Assembly (NCBI RefSeq): GCF_029318685.1 | Contig: NZ_CP119677.1 | Span: 4,455,001-4,519,000 of the forward strand | DNA: 64,000 nucleotides | Source of the DNA: Ruminiclostridium papyrosolvens DSM 2782 | GTDB lineage: Bacteria > Bacillota > Clostridia > Acetivibrionales > DSM-1351 | Reading direction: 5' to 3' | Shown: piece after piece, positions 51,718 to 59,851 of the stretch | How positions within the stretch are numbered: position 1 is the stretch's first letter | How the letters are laid out: each line of letters starts with the position of its first letter | Program-made: the position numbers and the translations under genes | The notes under the pieces: generated by a model | What the model saw: only the letters and a program-made list of their open reading frames with translations | Told to the model about the DNA's origin: nothing | Database searches by the model: none

Positions 51718-52782
51718 ATGAAAATTTCAAAAAGAATAACTTCATGTGTTTTAGTAATAACAATGGTAATGTGTTTATTATTTTGCTCTTATGCTAATAC
51801 ACTCCCATATGACTCATTAACAATGACTCAAGGAGGACACTATTACATATACTCTAACTGTCCTGAATCTGTAAATTCAAGTGTTTTAGGAAATGATAGC
51901 GCTAAATATACAATAAATACCACATTGAAAAAAGGAAGTATTTACGATGTAGAATATTATCACATTAATTATACCGGTAGCACTTTACGTGCAGGTGTTA
52001 TCGTGATAAATAACGGTTCTGCTTCCGCCCAATTCACAGTTAAAAATTTTGGAAAAACAACTAGGGTTCCTAATGGTGACCGAGCAACTCATGCATATAT
52101 GCAAAATACTTATCAAATTAGTTCAAATAATCAAACCTATGTTTTACAGCCTGGCGCATCCAGAATAATAGATTATGTAGAAACTTCAATTCCTGCTAAT
52201 AATGTTGGAAATGGCAAAGTGATAGTACAATCCAATAGTGATAGTTTAGGTCTTAAAATATATCTTGCAAATTCTTCAGCCTCTCAGAGCTCCATACAAA
52301 GCTGTTCAAGATGTAGTCAAAATAATGATACCACTCACACAACAGGACTATTTGCCAATGATTCAAGAGCAGTAAGTTTTAATGTTGGAAATTCAGCAAC
52401 CAACTCATTTTATTTAGCTGCATATAATAATTCTACAAATACTAATGAACTTTCAGACTATATTAATCCGTATGGTGACGTCGGAACTATTGGAAGAGGT
52501 CCATCACAATTAGCTGGTAATTATGGTGTAAGGTATGATGTTAAATTAACAAATTACGGTACAAAAAATAAAATAAAAATTACATATGATTATGCATCTC
52601 ATGGTTCTAAAGCCGTGGACTTAGAAGCTATTTCTTTTTATAATGGGTCTAGTTGGGAAAAAATATCTCTTACTAACACCTCAAGTGGATGCTACGTATA
52701 TAAAAGTATACCTAGCGATGGTACTTTCAAATTCATTTTACCCGGTGGGAATTGCTGTAACATTAATTTCAAAATAGAATAA
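51718..52782 (+). CDS. Secreted protein of unknown function
   Basis: A 354-residue protein. It has a signal peptide (KRITSCVLVITMVMCLLFCSYA, cleavage near YAN) and then an Asn/Ser/Thr-rich beta-type sequence, suggesting a surface or matrix beta-sandwich (AGVIVINNGSASAQFTVKNFG; GNGKVIVQSNSDSLGLKIYLAN; YDVKLTNYGTKNKIKITYDY). Cys pairs in SCSRCSQ and GGNCCN may form disulfides. No catalytic signature is visible. The start ATG at 51718 follows TGGAGG; the open frame back to 51652 has no site. It is the only plus-strand gene of the insertion and has its own terminator. Confidence 0.7.
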   Translation: MKISKRITSCVLVITMVMCLLFCSYANTLPYDSLTMTQGGHYYIYSNCPESVNSSVLGNDSAKYTINTTLKKGSIYDVEYYHINYTGSTLRAGVIVINNGSASAQFTVKNFGKTTRVPNGDRATHAYMQNTYQISSNNQTYVLQPGASRIIDYVETSIPANNVGNGKVIVQSNSDSLGLKIYLANSSASQSSIQSCSRCSQNNDTTHTTGLFANDSRAVSFNVGNSATNSFYLAAYNNSTNTNELSDYINPYGDVGTIGRGPSQLAGNYGVRYDVKLTNYGTKNKIKITYDYASHGSKAVDLEAISFYNGSSWEKISLTNTSSGCYVYKSIPSDGTFKFILPGGNCCNINFKIE

Positions 52783-52862
52783 TTTACTCTGTTGTTTTAT
52801 AAATTGTTTTACATTATGATTGTGCTTTATTGTTTGTAAGTGTCAAATAATAATGTGAATTT

Positions 52863-52905
52863 AAAAGCCGGAAAGATGATTAAAACTAATCACTTTTCGG
52901 CTTTA
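52863..52905 (+). terminator. Terminator after the secreted-protein gene
   Basis: AAAGCCGGAAAGATGATTA pairs with TAATCACTTTTCGGCTTT with one unpaired base and a 4-base loop. The T-rich tail is short. Confidence 0.75.
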
Positions 52906-53061
52906 CTAATATACTTCAAAAATGAAAAACAGTAATCAGAAAATTCTGCGAAATTACTCAAATTATTGTACCATTTTAATCTTAAAGTGACTTTGTTCTA
53001 AAAGTATTCATGAGGTAATACAATGCCTCCATGTACATTGACAATCAAGAACAAAAAAATT

Positions 53062-54126
53062 TTATATCAGATACTTTTTTACATAAGGTACTTTTGAAAG
53101 TACTAAGTACACAAGAAAACTCAAAATAAGATTTAGTAGCGATAAAATAGGTATAGATATGAAAACACTTGATATTATTTTATCTAAACCAAAGGATCTA
53201 AAAGTAATATTGAAAAAGTCATGTATAAGGTAGATGCAAAAACTAGCTTTTGATATATATTTAGTTGCTTTTATAAGCTTACTAGTCTTGTCATTAATTA
53301 TATATAAACACAGATTCTTTATTAATAAGAATAGTGCTATGGCCATCGCTGCAACATTGGGTGACATTCCTTCTAAGAACAATGAATTTATAGTATGCGA
53401 AGACGACTTAATAGTACCAAATACCGTTGATATAAAGCCAATGGTACCAAGTAAATAAATAAAATAGGTTGTTCGTCTTGATAAAGAATATCTATGAAGA
53501 TAATACCCCATAATAAAATATCCGATTGATGAATAAGCCATATTAATTGCATATTGTAGAACCATTCCTCTTAATAAGTTAAAAGGATAAAACTTTATAG
53601 TAAATGGGAATAATAGTCCAAAAAAAATCCACACTAGTAAAGTATATTCAATTAACTGTTTATTGTCATTGTTTGTAACTCCCTTTATTATTGGTACCAC
53701 AACATATATCAGTGCAATAATATACAAATAATATAAATGGAAATGCGTGTTACAGGTAATTATATGTTTTATTGAGCTCTTAATTATGCTGGTATTTATA
53801 CTACCAGTACTAACAAACACCTTAAAAATATCAAACACTTCATACATACAACCCCAAAAAATTAGAGCAAGGACAATTCTCAATAAATACTTTGTATAAA
53901 CCAGTTTTAACGAAATTTCTTTATTGGGATTTAGAAATAATACCCCACTACACATAAAGAAAACCGGTACACTCCACCTTACAATCGAAGCCCAAAATAC
54001 ATAAAAATACCAATTAGTAGAAGCTATTTTTATATTTGCCAACATCCCTGCAGAAATATGTATTACAATAACACCAAATATTGCAAGAGTTTTTAATACA
54101 TCTACATAAGTAATTCTTTTAACCAT
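53062..54126 (-). CDS. Acyltransferase 3 family membrane protein
   Basis: A 354-residue protein with about 10 hydrophobic helices. The opening RITYVDVLKTLAIFGVIVIHISAG carries the family motif with the essential histidine after helix 1, and SIVRWSVPVFFMCSGVLFL is the second diagnostic segment. These OafA/YrhL-like proteins O-acetylate or succinylate outer polysaccharides. It is last of the GtrB-GT39-acyltransferase operon, overlapping the GT39 gene by 8 bases, so an O-acylation of the same glycan is a fair inference. Codon use is strongly A+T-biased like the rest of the insertion. Confidence 0.88.
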   Translation of the reverse strand: MVKRITYVDVLKTLAIFGVIVIHISAGMLANIKIASTNWYFYVFWASIVRWSVPVFFMCSGVLFLNPNKEISLKLVYTKYLLRIVLALIFWGCMYEVFDIFKVFVSTGSINTSIIKSSIKHIITCNTHFHLYYLYIIALIYVVVPIIKGVTNNDNKQLIEYTLLVWIFFGLLFPFTIKFYPFNLLRGMVLQYAINMAYSSIGYFIMGYYLHRYSLSRRTTYFIYLLGTIGFISTVFGTIKSSSHTINSLFLEGMSPNVAAMAIALFLLIKNLCLYIINDKTSKLIKATKYISKASFCIYLIHDFFNITFRSFGLDKIISSVFISIPILSLLNLILSFLVYLVLSKVPYVKKYLI

Positions 54127-55645
54127 TTTTTATCCTTTCTAATTGTACAAGTAGTAATTTAGAAGCCTTAAAAGTGTACTTCTTGTTTTTGAGTACTGCA
54201 TATTTATCTACAAGATATTGCACCCCATAAGCTAACAATATAAATACGGAAATCAATGCAAAATACCGGTATCTGACTTGAACCTCAATTAACATATGCA
54301 CAAAAAAGTATCCCATCAAAAGTAATATAACGTATAGTGCGACTGAATTAATATTTTTCTTTTGTCGTATCAAACTTATCGTACCTAATGCCAAGACTAA
54401 TAACGCAAATAAATAGTATACTTTCTCAGTTTTCAACAGTCTATTTTCAATTATTTTCAAATCCTCTGGCGGTACTAATTGCTTATTCTTGTAAATATAA
54501 AATCCCCATCTAAGTGTGTCCATACTTCCCCACATCACTTCCTGCTTTTTAACCATGAATTTTAGCATTCTTTTAGGGCCAATATTTATTCGTTCCTTTA
54601 TTGTAGCTTTCGCTATTGTATCTCTCATATGCTTATCATCAATATAAAATATGTTACTTTGATCTTCTAAAGAGTATTGACCGGAAGTTTTTTCGTTTAG
54701 GCCAACAACAAACTTCCACAATGGAAAATTATTTGATAAGCCATAGGGACTTATATCTTCATGTATAAGGTACGATGAAATACCCCATAAAGCTGTGGAG
54801 TAAGTTACCATCATTATTAAGACTAAACCTATTGTTACAACTTTTTTAGTCCTTATCAATTCAATAATACACCAAACTATTGCCGCTGCGATAATAACTG
54901 TCCCGAGTGGTCTGACTGCATTGCCTAATGCTGCGATTATTCCACCCAATAAAGCTCTAACCCAAAAATTGAATTTACTTATCATTAAAACATAAATAGT
55001 AGCATAAAACATAAATGCAGCAAAATGTTGATTAGTCAAAACTGATGCAAGAAAATATGGAGCTGGATAAAACACATAAAGAAGTGCTACTGAACGAGCA
55101 GCATACTCATTTGTTATTTTTCTTGCAATAAGATAAATTAATGTATTCGTTCCAGCCATAAAAGCACAATTACATAACTTTAATGGAAGCAATCCAGTTC
55201 CAAATATCTTTATTAATATTGCATAATAAGTAATTGGACCGGTCTGGTAAGCCCAATCACTAAAATATGTCCATTTACTCCAACTTTTATTCCCACTTTG
55301 TAAAGCTACAGCACAATCATAAAATGTTTTGAAATCTGATACTGGACGCGTACCAGCAGTTATAGCTATCAATGCTTTAGTACAAAATGCTAATATAAAA
55401 ATGCATATTAAGAATGCCTTTTTTGATATCCTTAATTTATTTGCAATAAATATACAAGCGACAAAAACAGGTACAACTATAATTATGTATTTAAAAGTCC
55501 CCTTGAGATGAAATACATAACCAATATTTAATAATGTTAAAAACATAATGTACGCCGTGAAAATCATAAGAACCAATTTTGTTAACATATCAAGTTTTTG
55601 AGGTATTATTTCACTAATCTGTATTTTATCTTTTTGTATACTCAT
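54119..55645 (-). CDS. Family 39-like membrane glycosyltransferase
   Basis: A 508-residue polytopic protein with about 12 hydrophobic segments. The first large loop RPVSDFKTFYDCAVALQ contains the aspartate expected of GT39/ArnT enzymes, and the C-terminal EVQVRYRYFALISVFILLAYG matches the equivalent segment of the 41046 protein, so the two are paralogues. It would transfer a sugar from a polyprenyl-phosphate carrier, presumably the one made by the upstream GtrB-like enzyme. The ATG at 55645 follows GAAGGA at 10 bases and overlaps the GtrB-like gene by 20 bases. Confidence 0.8.
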   Translation of the reverse strand: MSIQKDKIQISEIIPQKLDMLTKLVLMIFTAYIMFLTLLNIGYVFHLKGTFKYIIIVVPVFVACIFIANKLRISKKAFLICIFILAFCTKALIAITAGTRPVSDFKTFYDCAVALQSGNKSWSKWTYFSDWAYQTGPITYYAILIKIFGTGLLPLKLCNCAFMAGTNTLIYLIARKITNEYAARSVALLYVFYPAPYFLASVLTNQHFAAFMFYATIYVLMISKFNFWVRALLGGIIAALGNAVRPLGTVIIAAAIVWCIIELIRTKKVVTIGLVLIMMVTYSTALWGISSYLIHEDISPYGLSNNFPLWKFVVGLNEKTSGQYSLEDQSNIFYIDDKHMRDTIAKATIKERINIGPKRMLKFMVKKQEVMWGSMDTLRWGFYIYKNKQLVPPEDLKIIENRLLKTEKVYYLFALLVLALGTISLIRQKKNINSVALYVILLLMGYFFVHMLIEVQVRYRYFALISVFILLAYGVQYLVDKYAVLKNKKYTFKASKLLLVQLERIKNG

Positions 55646-56594
55646 TAGTATTATTTCCTTCATCGAAGTTTATTAGCTCGCCTATAACATATAATGGTCT
55701 AGACTTGACTTCTTCATAAATTCTACCAACATACTCACCCATAATACCAATTACAACTAGCATTACACCATTAAAAAAAAGTGATACCACCATTGTTGAT
55801 GCCCAGCCTTCTACAGTTGAATTAGTAAAAATTTTTTGAAGTAAAATAGCAATCAAATATATAAAACTTAAGGCAGAAACAGTCATTCCTAAAAAAGTTG
55901 CTAATTTTAATGGTCTATAAGAAAAAGAGATAATCCCATCAGTCGCAAGCTTAATCATCTTCCTTAATGGGTATTTGGTTTTACCAGCAAATCGTTTTTC
56001 CCTCTTATACTCAATGCTAGTTTGATTAAACCCTACCCAGCTTACTAAGCCTCTTACATATCTGGCTCGCTCAGGTAAACTCTTCATAGAATCGCATACT
56101 TTTTTATCGATTAATCTAAAATCACCTACATCCACCGGTAACTTAATATCTGTTATATTATCAATTACCCTATAAAAAAGTTTTGCTGTAAGCTTCTTAA
56201 ATAAAGTTTCACCTTCTCTATGTAGTCTTTTTCCATACACTACTTCATAGCCTTCTTTCCACTTTTCAATCATTTCTGATATAATTTCAGGCGGATCTTG
56301 TAAATCAGCATCAATTACCACAACTGCATCACCTTTTGCGTAATCCATTCCTGCTGAAATAGCTATCTGATGTCCAAAATTTCTTGAAAAGTTTATCAAT
56401 TTTACATCAGTATTTACTATTAGTTCATTAAGTTTTAAATATGTATTATCTGTGCTACCATCATTAATAAATATGTATTCAATATCCATATCCAAATTAC
56501 TTAATGATGCTTTTAGTCTTCTATAGGTTTCAGTTATCACTTCTTGTTCATTATAAACGGGAACTACTACAGATAATAATTTTCTAGTTTTCAT
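55626..56594 (-). CDS. GtrB-like polyprenyl-phosphate glycosyltransferase (GT2)
   Basis: A 322-residue enzyme. The GT2 domain begins SVVVPVYNEQEVI; INDGSTDNT and DADLQDPPE provide the nucleotide- and metal-binding acidic residues, and RNFGHQIAISAGMDYAKGD is typical of DPM1/GtrB proteins. Two C-terminal helices follow (LGMTVSALSFIYLIAILLQKI and STMVVSLFFNGVMLVVIGIMGEYVGRIYEEV). It charges undecaprenyl phosphate with a hexose for use outside the cell. It is the first gene of the operon; the GT39 protein is the likely consumer of the product. A small GtrA-type flippase is not present here. Confidence 0.9.
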   Translation of the reverse strand: MKTRKLLSVVVPVYNEQEVITETYRRLKASLSNLDMDIEYIFINDGSTDNTYLKLNELIVNTDVKLINFSRNFGHQIAISAGMDYAKGDAVVVIDADLQDPPEIISEMIEKWKEGYEVVYGKRLHREGETLFKKLTAKLFYRVIDNITDIKLPVDVGDFRLIDKKVCDSMKSLPERARYVRGLVSWVGFNQTSIEYKREKRFAGKTKYPLRKMIKLATDGIISFSYRPLKLATFLGMTVSALSFIYLIAILLQKIFTNSTVEGWASTMVVSLFFNGVMLVVIGIMGEYVGRIYEEVKSRPLYVIGELINFDEGNNTNEYTKR

Positions 56595-56654
56595 TACGTT
56601 TCACCTTAACTTTCTATCTTAGCTTCCAAAATTATACCATAAAAAAATAGTAAA

Positions 56655-56962
56655 TCAATTGTAGTTCATTAAATAATTGCAAAAATGTATTATTTTCTCA
56701 AATGGACTAAGTTTTAGTTCCGCATAAGCTAATTTTTTATTAATGTAAAATAAAACATATTTTCTGTTATCAATATTACTCTGAGATTCTATCTTAACGC
56801 TTTGTCCAATATGAATATATTTACTTGTCTTTAAAAAATTAATTAATCCTTTTGTAATATTATTATTTGAGACACCAACAGAATATGTAAACTGGTAACT
56901 AACCACTAAGGAAATTAAAACTATAGGTACAGACCAATTATTAGTATTCTATTTTTCTTCAT
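56655..56962 (-). pseudogene. Broken copy of the unknown membrane-protein gene
   Basis: The first 80-odd codons of the 49582-50145 gene are duplicated here. A one-base deletion (GGTACAGACC where copy A has GGTACAAGACC, plus strand) shifts the frame within the signal anchor. The homology ends at 56712, after which the frame runs into unrelated sequence and a stop. The residual open frame starts only at an internal MVSYQF. It is not expected to make a working protein; it is a by-product of the integration event. Confidence 0.85.
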
Positions 56963-57149
56963 ATTGTCCCCCATGCACATTTAATAAGAGCATATAAAGT
57001 ATTCTTTATATATATTTTAACACATCAAAATAATAAAAAGTGCCATAACCCTTATGATTACTGACACTTTCTACTTATTCTATAAATTTTGGCGTCCCGG
57101 ACAGGAATCGAACCCGCATCAGTGGAACCGGAATCCACCGCTTTATCCA
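56712..57149. repeat. Long direct repeat, copy B
   Basis: The partner of 49894-50332, 438 bp. It contains the 5' part of the broken gene, the tRNA terminator and the 3' 60 bases of the intact tRNA. The left boundary falls within the protein gene and the right boundary within the tRNA D arm. Confidence 0.92.
57035..57070 (-). terminator. tRNA-Arg terminator
   Basis: The same imperfect hairpin as at 50217-50253, 20 bases downstream of the intact tRNA on the minus strand, with a T-rich tail. Confidence 0.65.
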
Positions 57150-57164
57150 TTAAACTACCGAGAC
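57090..57164 (-). tRNA. tRNA-Arg (anticodon CCG)
   Basis: A 75-base gene with encoded CCA. On the minus strand the acceptor stem pairs GTCTCGG with CCGGGAC (one G-T pair), the anticodon stem is GTGGA/TCCAC around the loop TTCCGGT (anticodon CCG, reading CGG), and the T arm contains GGTTCGATTCC. All arms fold as a cloverleaf. A promoter lies at 57189-57217. The 3' 60 bases recur at 50273-50332, showing that this tRNA was the insertion target. Confidence 0.95.
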
Positions 57165-57188
57165 ATATTTTTAAAAGCACACTGATAT

Positions 57189-57217
57189 ATTATAGACTAT
57201 TGAAGCTCACTTTACAA
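57189..57217 (-). promoter_or_regulatory. Sigma-A promoter of tRNA-Arg
   Basis: On the minus strand, TTGTAA (57212-57217) and TATAAT (57189-57194) are 17 bases apart, ending 25 bases before the tRNA. Confidence 0.65.
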
Positions 57218-57275
57218 CAAAGGAGATTGAATTCTTTTGATATTCCTTCGTTATGAACAAAGTTACAACACACTA

Positions 57276-57698
57276 TTAAAATATCCCTAGAATAATACTA
57301 AAACAGATACAAAATAAGAGCGCAACTCCCAATAAAAATGTAGCTAAACCGATTAATACAATATATATTTTACTTTTTCCTGAAACCTTTTTTATTGTAA
57401 CATAATTACTTATTACAAGTGCTACAAAAAAAAGAACTGTTACACCTGATGCTACTGCTATTGAGCCGGTTGTCGGACCATTCAATACTCCAAAAAAGCC
57501 AATCAAAACGTAAGGCGTTAAACATAATCCTAGAACAGAAAAAGACAAATTAATTAGTATTGTTTTTAAATAATTCCGTGAAAATTTCAAGTATTTTACT
57601 TTATCTTCATCTATTGTATTTAATCTTAAATCATACCCGCATTCGCAATACCTGTTATTATTCTCACGTATAACTTTACAATTAGGACATTCCTTCAT
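57276..57698 (-). CDS. Zinc-ribbon membrane protein, unknown function
   Basis: A 140-residue protein. The N terminus has a zinc-ribbon arrangement (ECPNCKVIRENNNRYCECGYDL, C4-x2-C7 and C18-x1-C20), followed by three or so hydrophobic helices (LINLSFSVLGLCLTPYVLIGFFGVL; SGVTVLFFVALVISNYV; IYIVLIGLATFLLGVALLFCICF). Such ribbon-plus-helices proteins are common and uncharacterised. GGGGGA precedes the ATG. It lies between amj and the tRNA on the same strand, outside the duplicated region. Confidence 0.7.
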   Translation of the reverse strand: MKECPNCKVIRENNNRYCECGYDLRLNTIDEDKVKYLKFSRNYLKTILINLSFSVLGLCLTPYVLIGFFGVLNGPTTGSIAVASGVTVLFFVALVISNYVTIKKVSGKSKIYIVLIGLATFLLGVALLFCICFSIILGIF

Positions 57699-57733
57699 AA
57701 ATCCCCCTTAAACACTTACCAAAGCTTTTATTC

Positions 57734-58537
57734 TCATATCACCCTTGCAATACTGGCAATAGCCATTGCTGCCGGAACCAATAAAAGCTGTGCCAGCATG
57801 GTTCCCACAATAAGCCCGCACACAATAAATATTACACATCGGCTGAAATCCAGCTCTGTACACTCCCCTTTAATAACATCATCTGTCATCATAGAAATAT
57901 ACGGGTCAATAAACAAAAACATAAGTATGGTTGCAACACCATTTATTGCTGAGGACAGGGTACTGCAGGTTGTTCTGAATTCAGGATAAAGGCATCCGGC
58001 ATACAATGAAGCAAGTACACCCACTGTTGATATGGAAGATGTGATTACATTTAATAATACTATTTTTTTTGGTATCTTTCTCAAGCTTTTCAATTGAGAC
58101 AGGTTGTCCTTTTTTGGAATAGTGATACTCCTCTTGAACTGCTCTATGCCGGACTTTGAAAATCCGTGTAAAATTAGTCTCGGAACAGACCTGTAAACAC
58201 TAAAAGATTCTACTGCTTTTGTAAAAACTCTTATAAATGTGGGCAGAAGCATTGCACCGATAATTGTAGCAAAAGTAGCTGAAAGTAAAATCCACCTGAA
58301 AATATGCAGCATACCGTCGGTATTTCCACCCTCAATACTCTTTTCAATGGTTTTTGCCAGCAATGGTGCCTGAAAGGTGTTGGCTGTCCTTGATAAAAGT
58401 GCAAACACGTTAAATATGGCAAAAGCAATTGCTATTCTCCCCGTCTTCACACCTACTATTCTGACACTGTAGGCTAAGGTTCCTACAACATATATTACAA
58501 GGGTCAGGGCAAGAACGGCTATAACTTGTATGGTCAT
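57734..58537 (-). CDS. amj: Amj-type lipid II flippase (DUF2837)
   Basis: A 267-residue protein with six or more membrane helices. The segment TLAYSVRIVGVKTGRIAIAFAIFNVFALLSRTANTFQAPLLAKTIE is highly characteristic of Amj (YdaH), the alternate lipid II flippase that substitutes for MurJ in B. subtilis under envelope stress. No regulator lies nearby. GGAGG precedes the ATG. A spoVB-like MurJ-superfamily gene also lies in this window, so two unrelated flippase folds coexist. The family call is confident; the physiological role in this organism is an inference. Confidence 0.9.
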   Translation of the reverse strand: MTIQVIAVLALTLVIYVVGTLAYSVRIVGVKTGRIAIAFAIFNVFALLSRTANTFQAPLLAKTIEKSIEGGNTDGMLHIFRWILLSATFATIIGAMLLPTFIRVFTKAVESFSVYRSVPRLILHGFSKSGIEQFKRSITIPKKDNLSQLKSLRKIPKKIVLLNVITSSISTVGVLASLYAGCLYPEFRTTCSTLSSAINGVATILMFLFIDPYISMMTDDVIKGECTELDFSRCVIFIVCGLIVGTMLAQLLLVPAAMAIASIARVI

Positions 58538-58628
58538 TTATAAATACCTCCACTATAAATGGTAAGTATTCTACACGTCCTTGTCCATTACCTTCTATAT
58601 AAGACAATATATTGCAGCACTACTTCAT

Positions 58629-58674
58629 AAAAAAATCCCTCTGTGCAGTTTTTATTGCATAGACGGATATTTTT
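58629..58674 (-). terminator. Terminator after the 58691-59332 gene
   Basis: On the minus strand, ATCCGTCTATGCA pairs imperfectly with TGCACAGAGGGAT and is followed by seven T. Confidence 0.65.
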
Positions 58675-58690
58675 ACAAGAACTGACCTTC

Positions 58691-59332
58691 CTATAATCTC
58701 GTTATAATCAGTGAGAGCAAATATTGAATTGCAGAACTGATAAGTGCATTCCAGCAAAATACAAGAACAAACACCAATCCTCTTACATTGTTAGATAACC
58801 TGAACAGCACGCAGAGTCCTCTGGTAATTGCACCATTAAACCAGAAATATGACAGTATTCCCATAGCAGTTGTTATAAACAATAAAATCATCGATTCAGT
58901 GGAAAAAGTCCACCTGCTGCAAAAGTAAATTAAAGTATCCATAGGAGTTAATAGAATGTTAGTAAGAACGTAGACCTTCATAACCTTTGTAATAAGGCTA
59001 GAATATGTATTCACCACAGAGGCATTATATCCTTCGCTCCTCTTTTTAAAATGCTTTATAACGTCAAAAACAGGGTATGAGAAGCAAATCACATCTACAA
59101 ACCCTATTATTAACGCAGTTATAAATAAAACCGCTGCCGTTTTAAAATTTAAGCTTAAATTGGTTATAAAGAAGCCCTTTGTATTTTGAGGATTAAGTAT
59201 ATAGAAAATAACATCCCTCAAGCCTACAAAAACTATACCAATGTAAAGCCACATACTTTTGTCTGTAAGTTTTGAGTAAAAATCTTTTTGTAGCAAAAAA
59301 ATATCAATAATTGTATTGTATTTCGATTTCAT
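58691..59332 (-). CDS. Polytopic membrane protein, unknown function
   Basis: A 213-residue protein with about five hydrophobic helices (MWLYIGIVFVGLRDVIFYI; AAVLFITALIIGFVDVICFSYPVF; MKVYVLTNILLTPMDTLIYF; MILLFITTAMGILSYFWF; LVFVLVFCWNALISSAIQYLL). The pattern of polar residues between helices is somewhat Yip1-like, but I cannot assign it. GGAGC lies before the ATG at 59332; the open frame extends to 59356. It lies between amj and the spoIIE region without an operon partner. Confidence 0.65.
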   Translation of the reverse strand: MKSKYNTIIDIFLLQKDFYSKLTDKSMWLYIGIVFVGLRDVIFYILNPQNTKGFFITNLSLNFKTAAVLFITALIIGFVDVICFSYPVFDVIKHFKKRSEGYNASVVNTYSSLITKVMKVYVLTNILLTPMDTLIYFCSRWTFSTESMILLFITTAMGILSYFWFNGAITRGLCVLFRLSNNVRGLVFVLVFCWNALISSAIQYLLSLIITRL

Positions 59333-59413
59333 TTCTGCTCCTATCACAAAACGCATTTATCATTATATAATATATATTATTTAACAGAGTTCAATCAATA
59401 TAGCAAGATATTT

Positions 59414-59782
59414 TTAAAATATTTCTATTAAAATATATGCGATTGCTGCAATACTTCCGATAAGGGCAGAATTTATTATAAGAATCTTCATAAACCGGGA
59501 CTCGTTAAACTTTCTCTTTAAATGTTTTTTGCATGCCGACTTTTGCCTTTCTTTCGGTACAGTTGCCAATTTACTCTTGTTTTCTTTAACATAGTTATTA
59601 ATTATTGCTTCTGCCTCCCTTAAAATGAATTTATTATTATATACTGAATCTCCCTCCTTTTGCTGTTTTTTTTCATTATCGCCGCTTTGTGTATCTTGTT
59701 TCATTACCAGAATAGCCTCCTCAAACAGGTTTGAATGTATGTCTCTGAGTACAATTACCTTTTTTTCCTTACCATAGAACAT
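59414..59782 (-). CDS. Small tail-anchored protein downstream of spoIIE, unknown function
   Basis: A 122-residue, mostly charged cytoplasmic protein with a single C-terminal membrane helix (MKILIINSALIGSIAAIAYILIEIF), so a tail-anchored topology is predicted. The middle is Lys/Glu/Gln-rich and probably flexible (DNEKKQQKEGDS), followed by a helix FILREAEAIINNYVKENKS. GGAGG precedes the ATG at 59782. It lies 69 bases downstream of spoIIE on the same strand and may be read through from it, which hints at a sporulation link only by position. Confidence 0.6.
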   Translation of the reverse strand: MFYGKEKKVIVLRDIHSNLFEEAILVMKQDTQSGDNEKKQQKEGDSVYNNKFILREAEAIINNYVKENKSKLATVPKERQKSACKKHLKRKFNESRFMKILIINSALIGSIAAIAYILIEIF

Positions 59783-59851
59783 AGTATCCTCCATAAAGAA
59801 CATTTATGGTTAGTTTGTGAATATTTAACATAATTATTCAATGTTAATTCA

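Larger units (their letters stand above)
50333..56711. mobile_element. Accessory insertion between tRNA-linked direct repeats
   Basis: 6.4 kb of unique sequence between repeats A and B, visibly more A+T-rich than its surroundings. It carries a truncated holin, DUF4177 and unknown fragments, a secreted protein and a three-gene surface-glycan operon. No integrase, transposase or replication gene is visible. The arrangement intact-tRNA/repeat/insert/repeat/intact-gene equals the product of a single crossover between a circular element carrying the repeat and the chromosome. The element type is unknown. Confidence 0.75.

Noticed and set aside
50333-56711. An integrase or transposase for the tRNA-linked insertion
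   Set aside because: Searched by eye on both strands for tyrosine-recombinase (R..H-R-H..Y), serine-recombinase and DDE motifs; none found. The element is called an insertion without a known mover.
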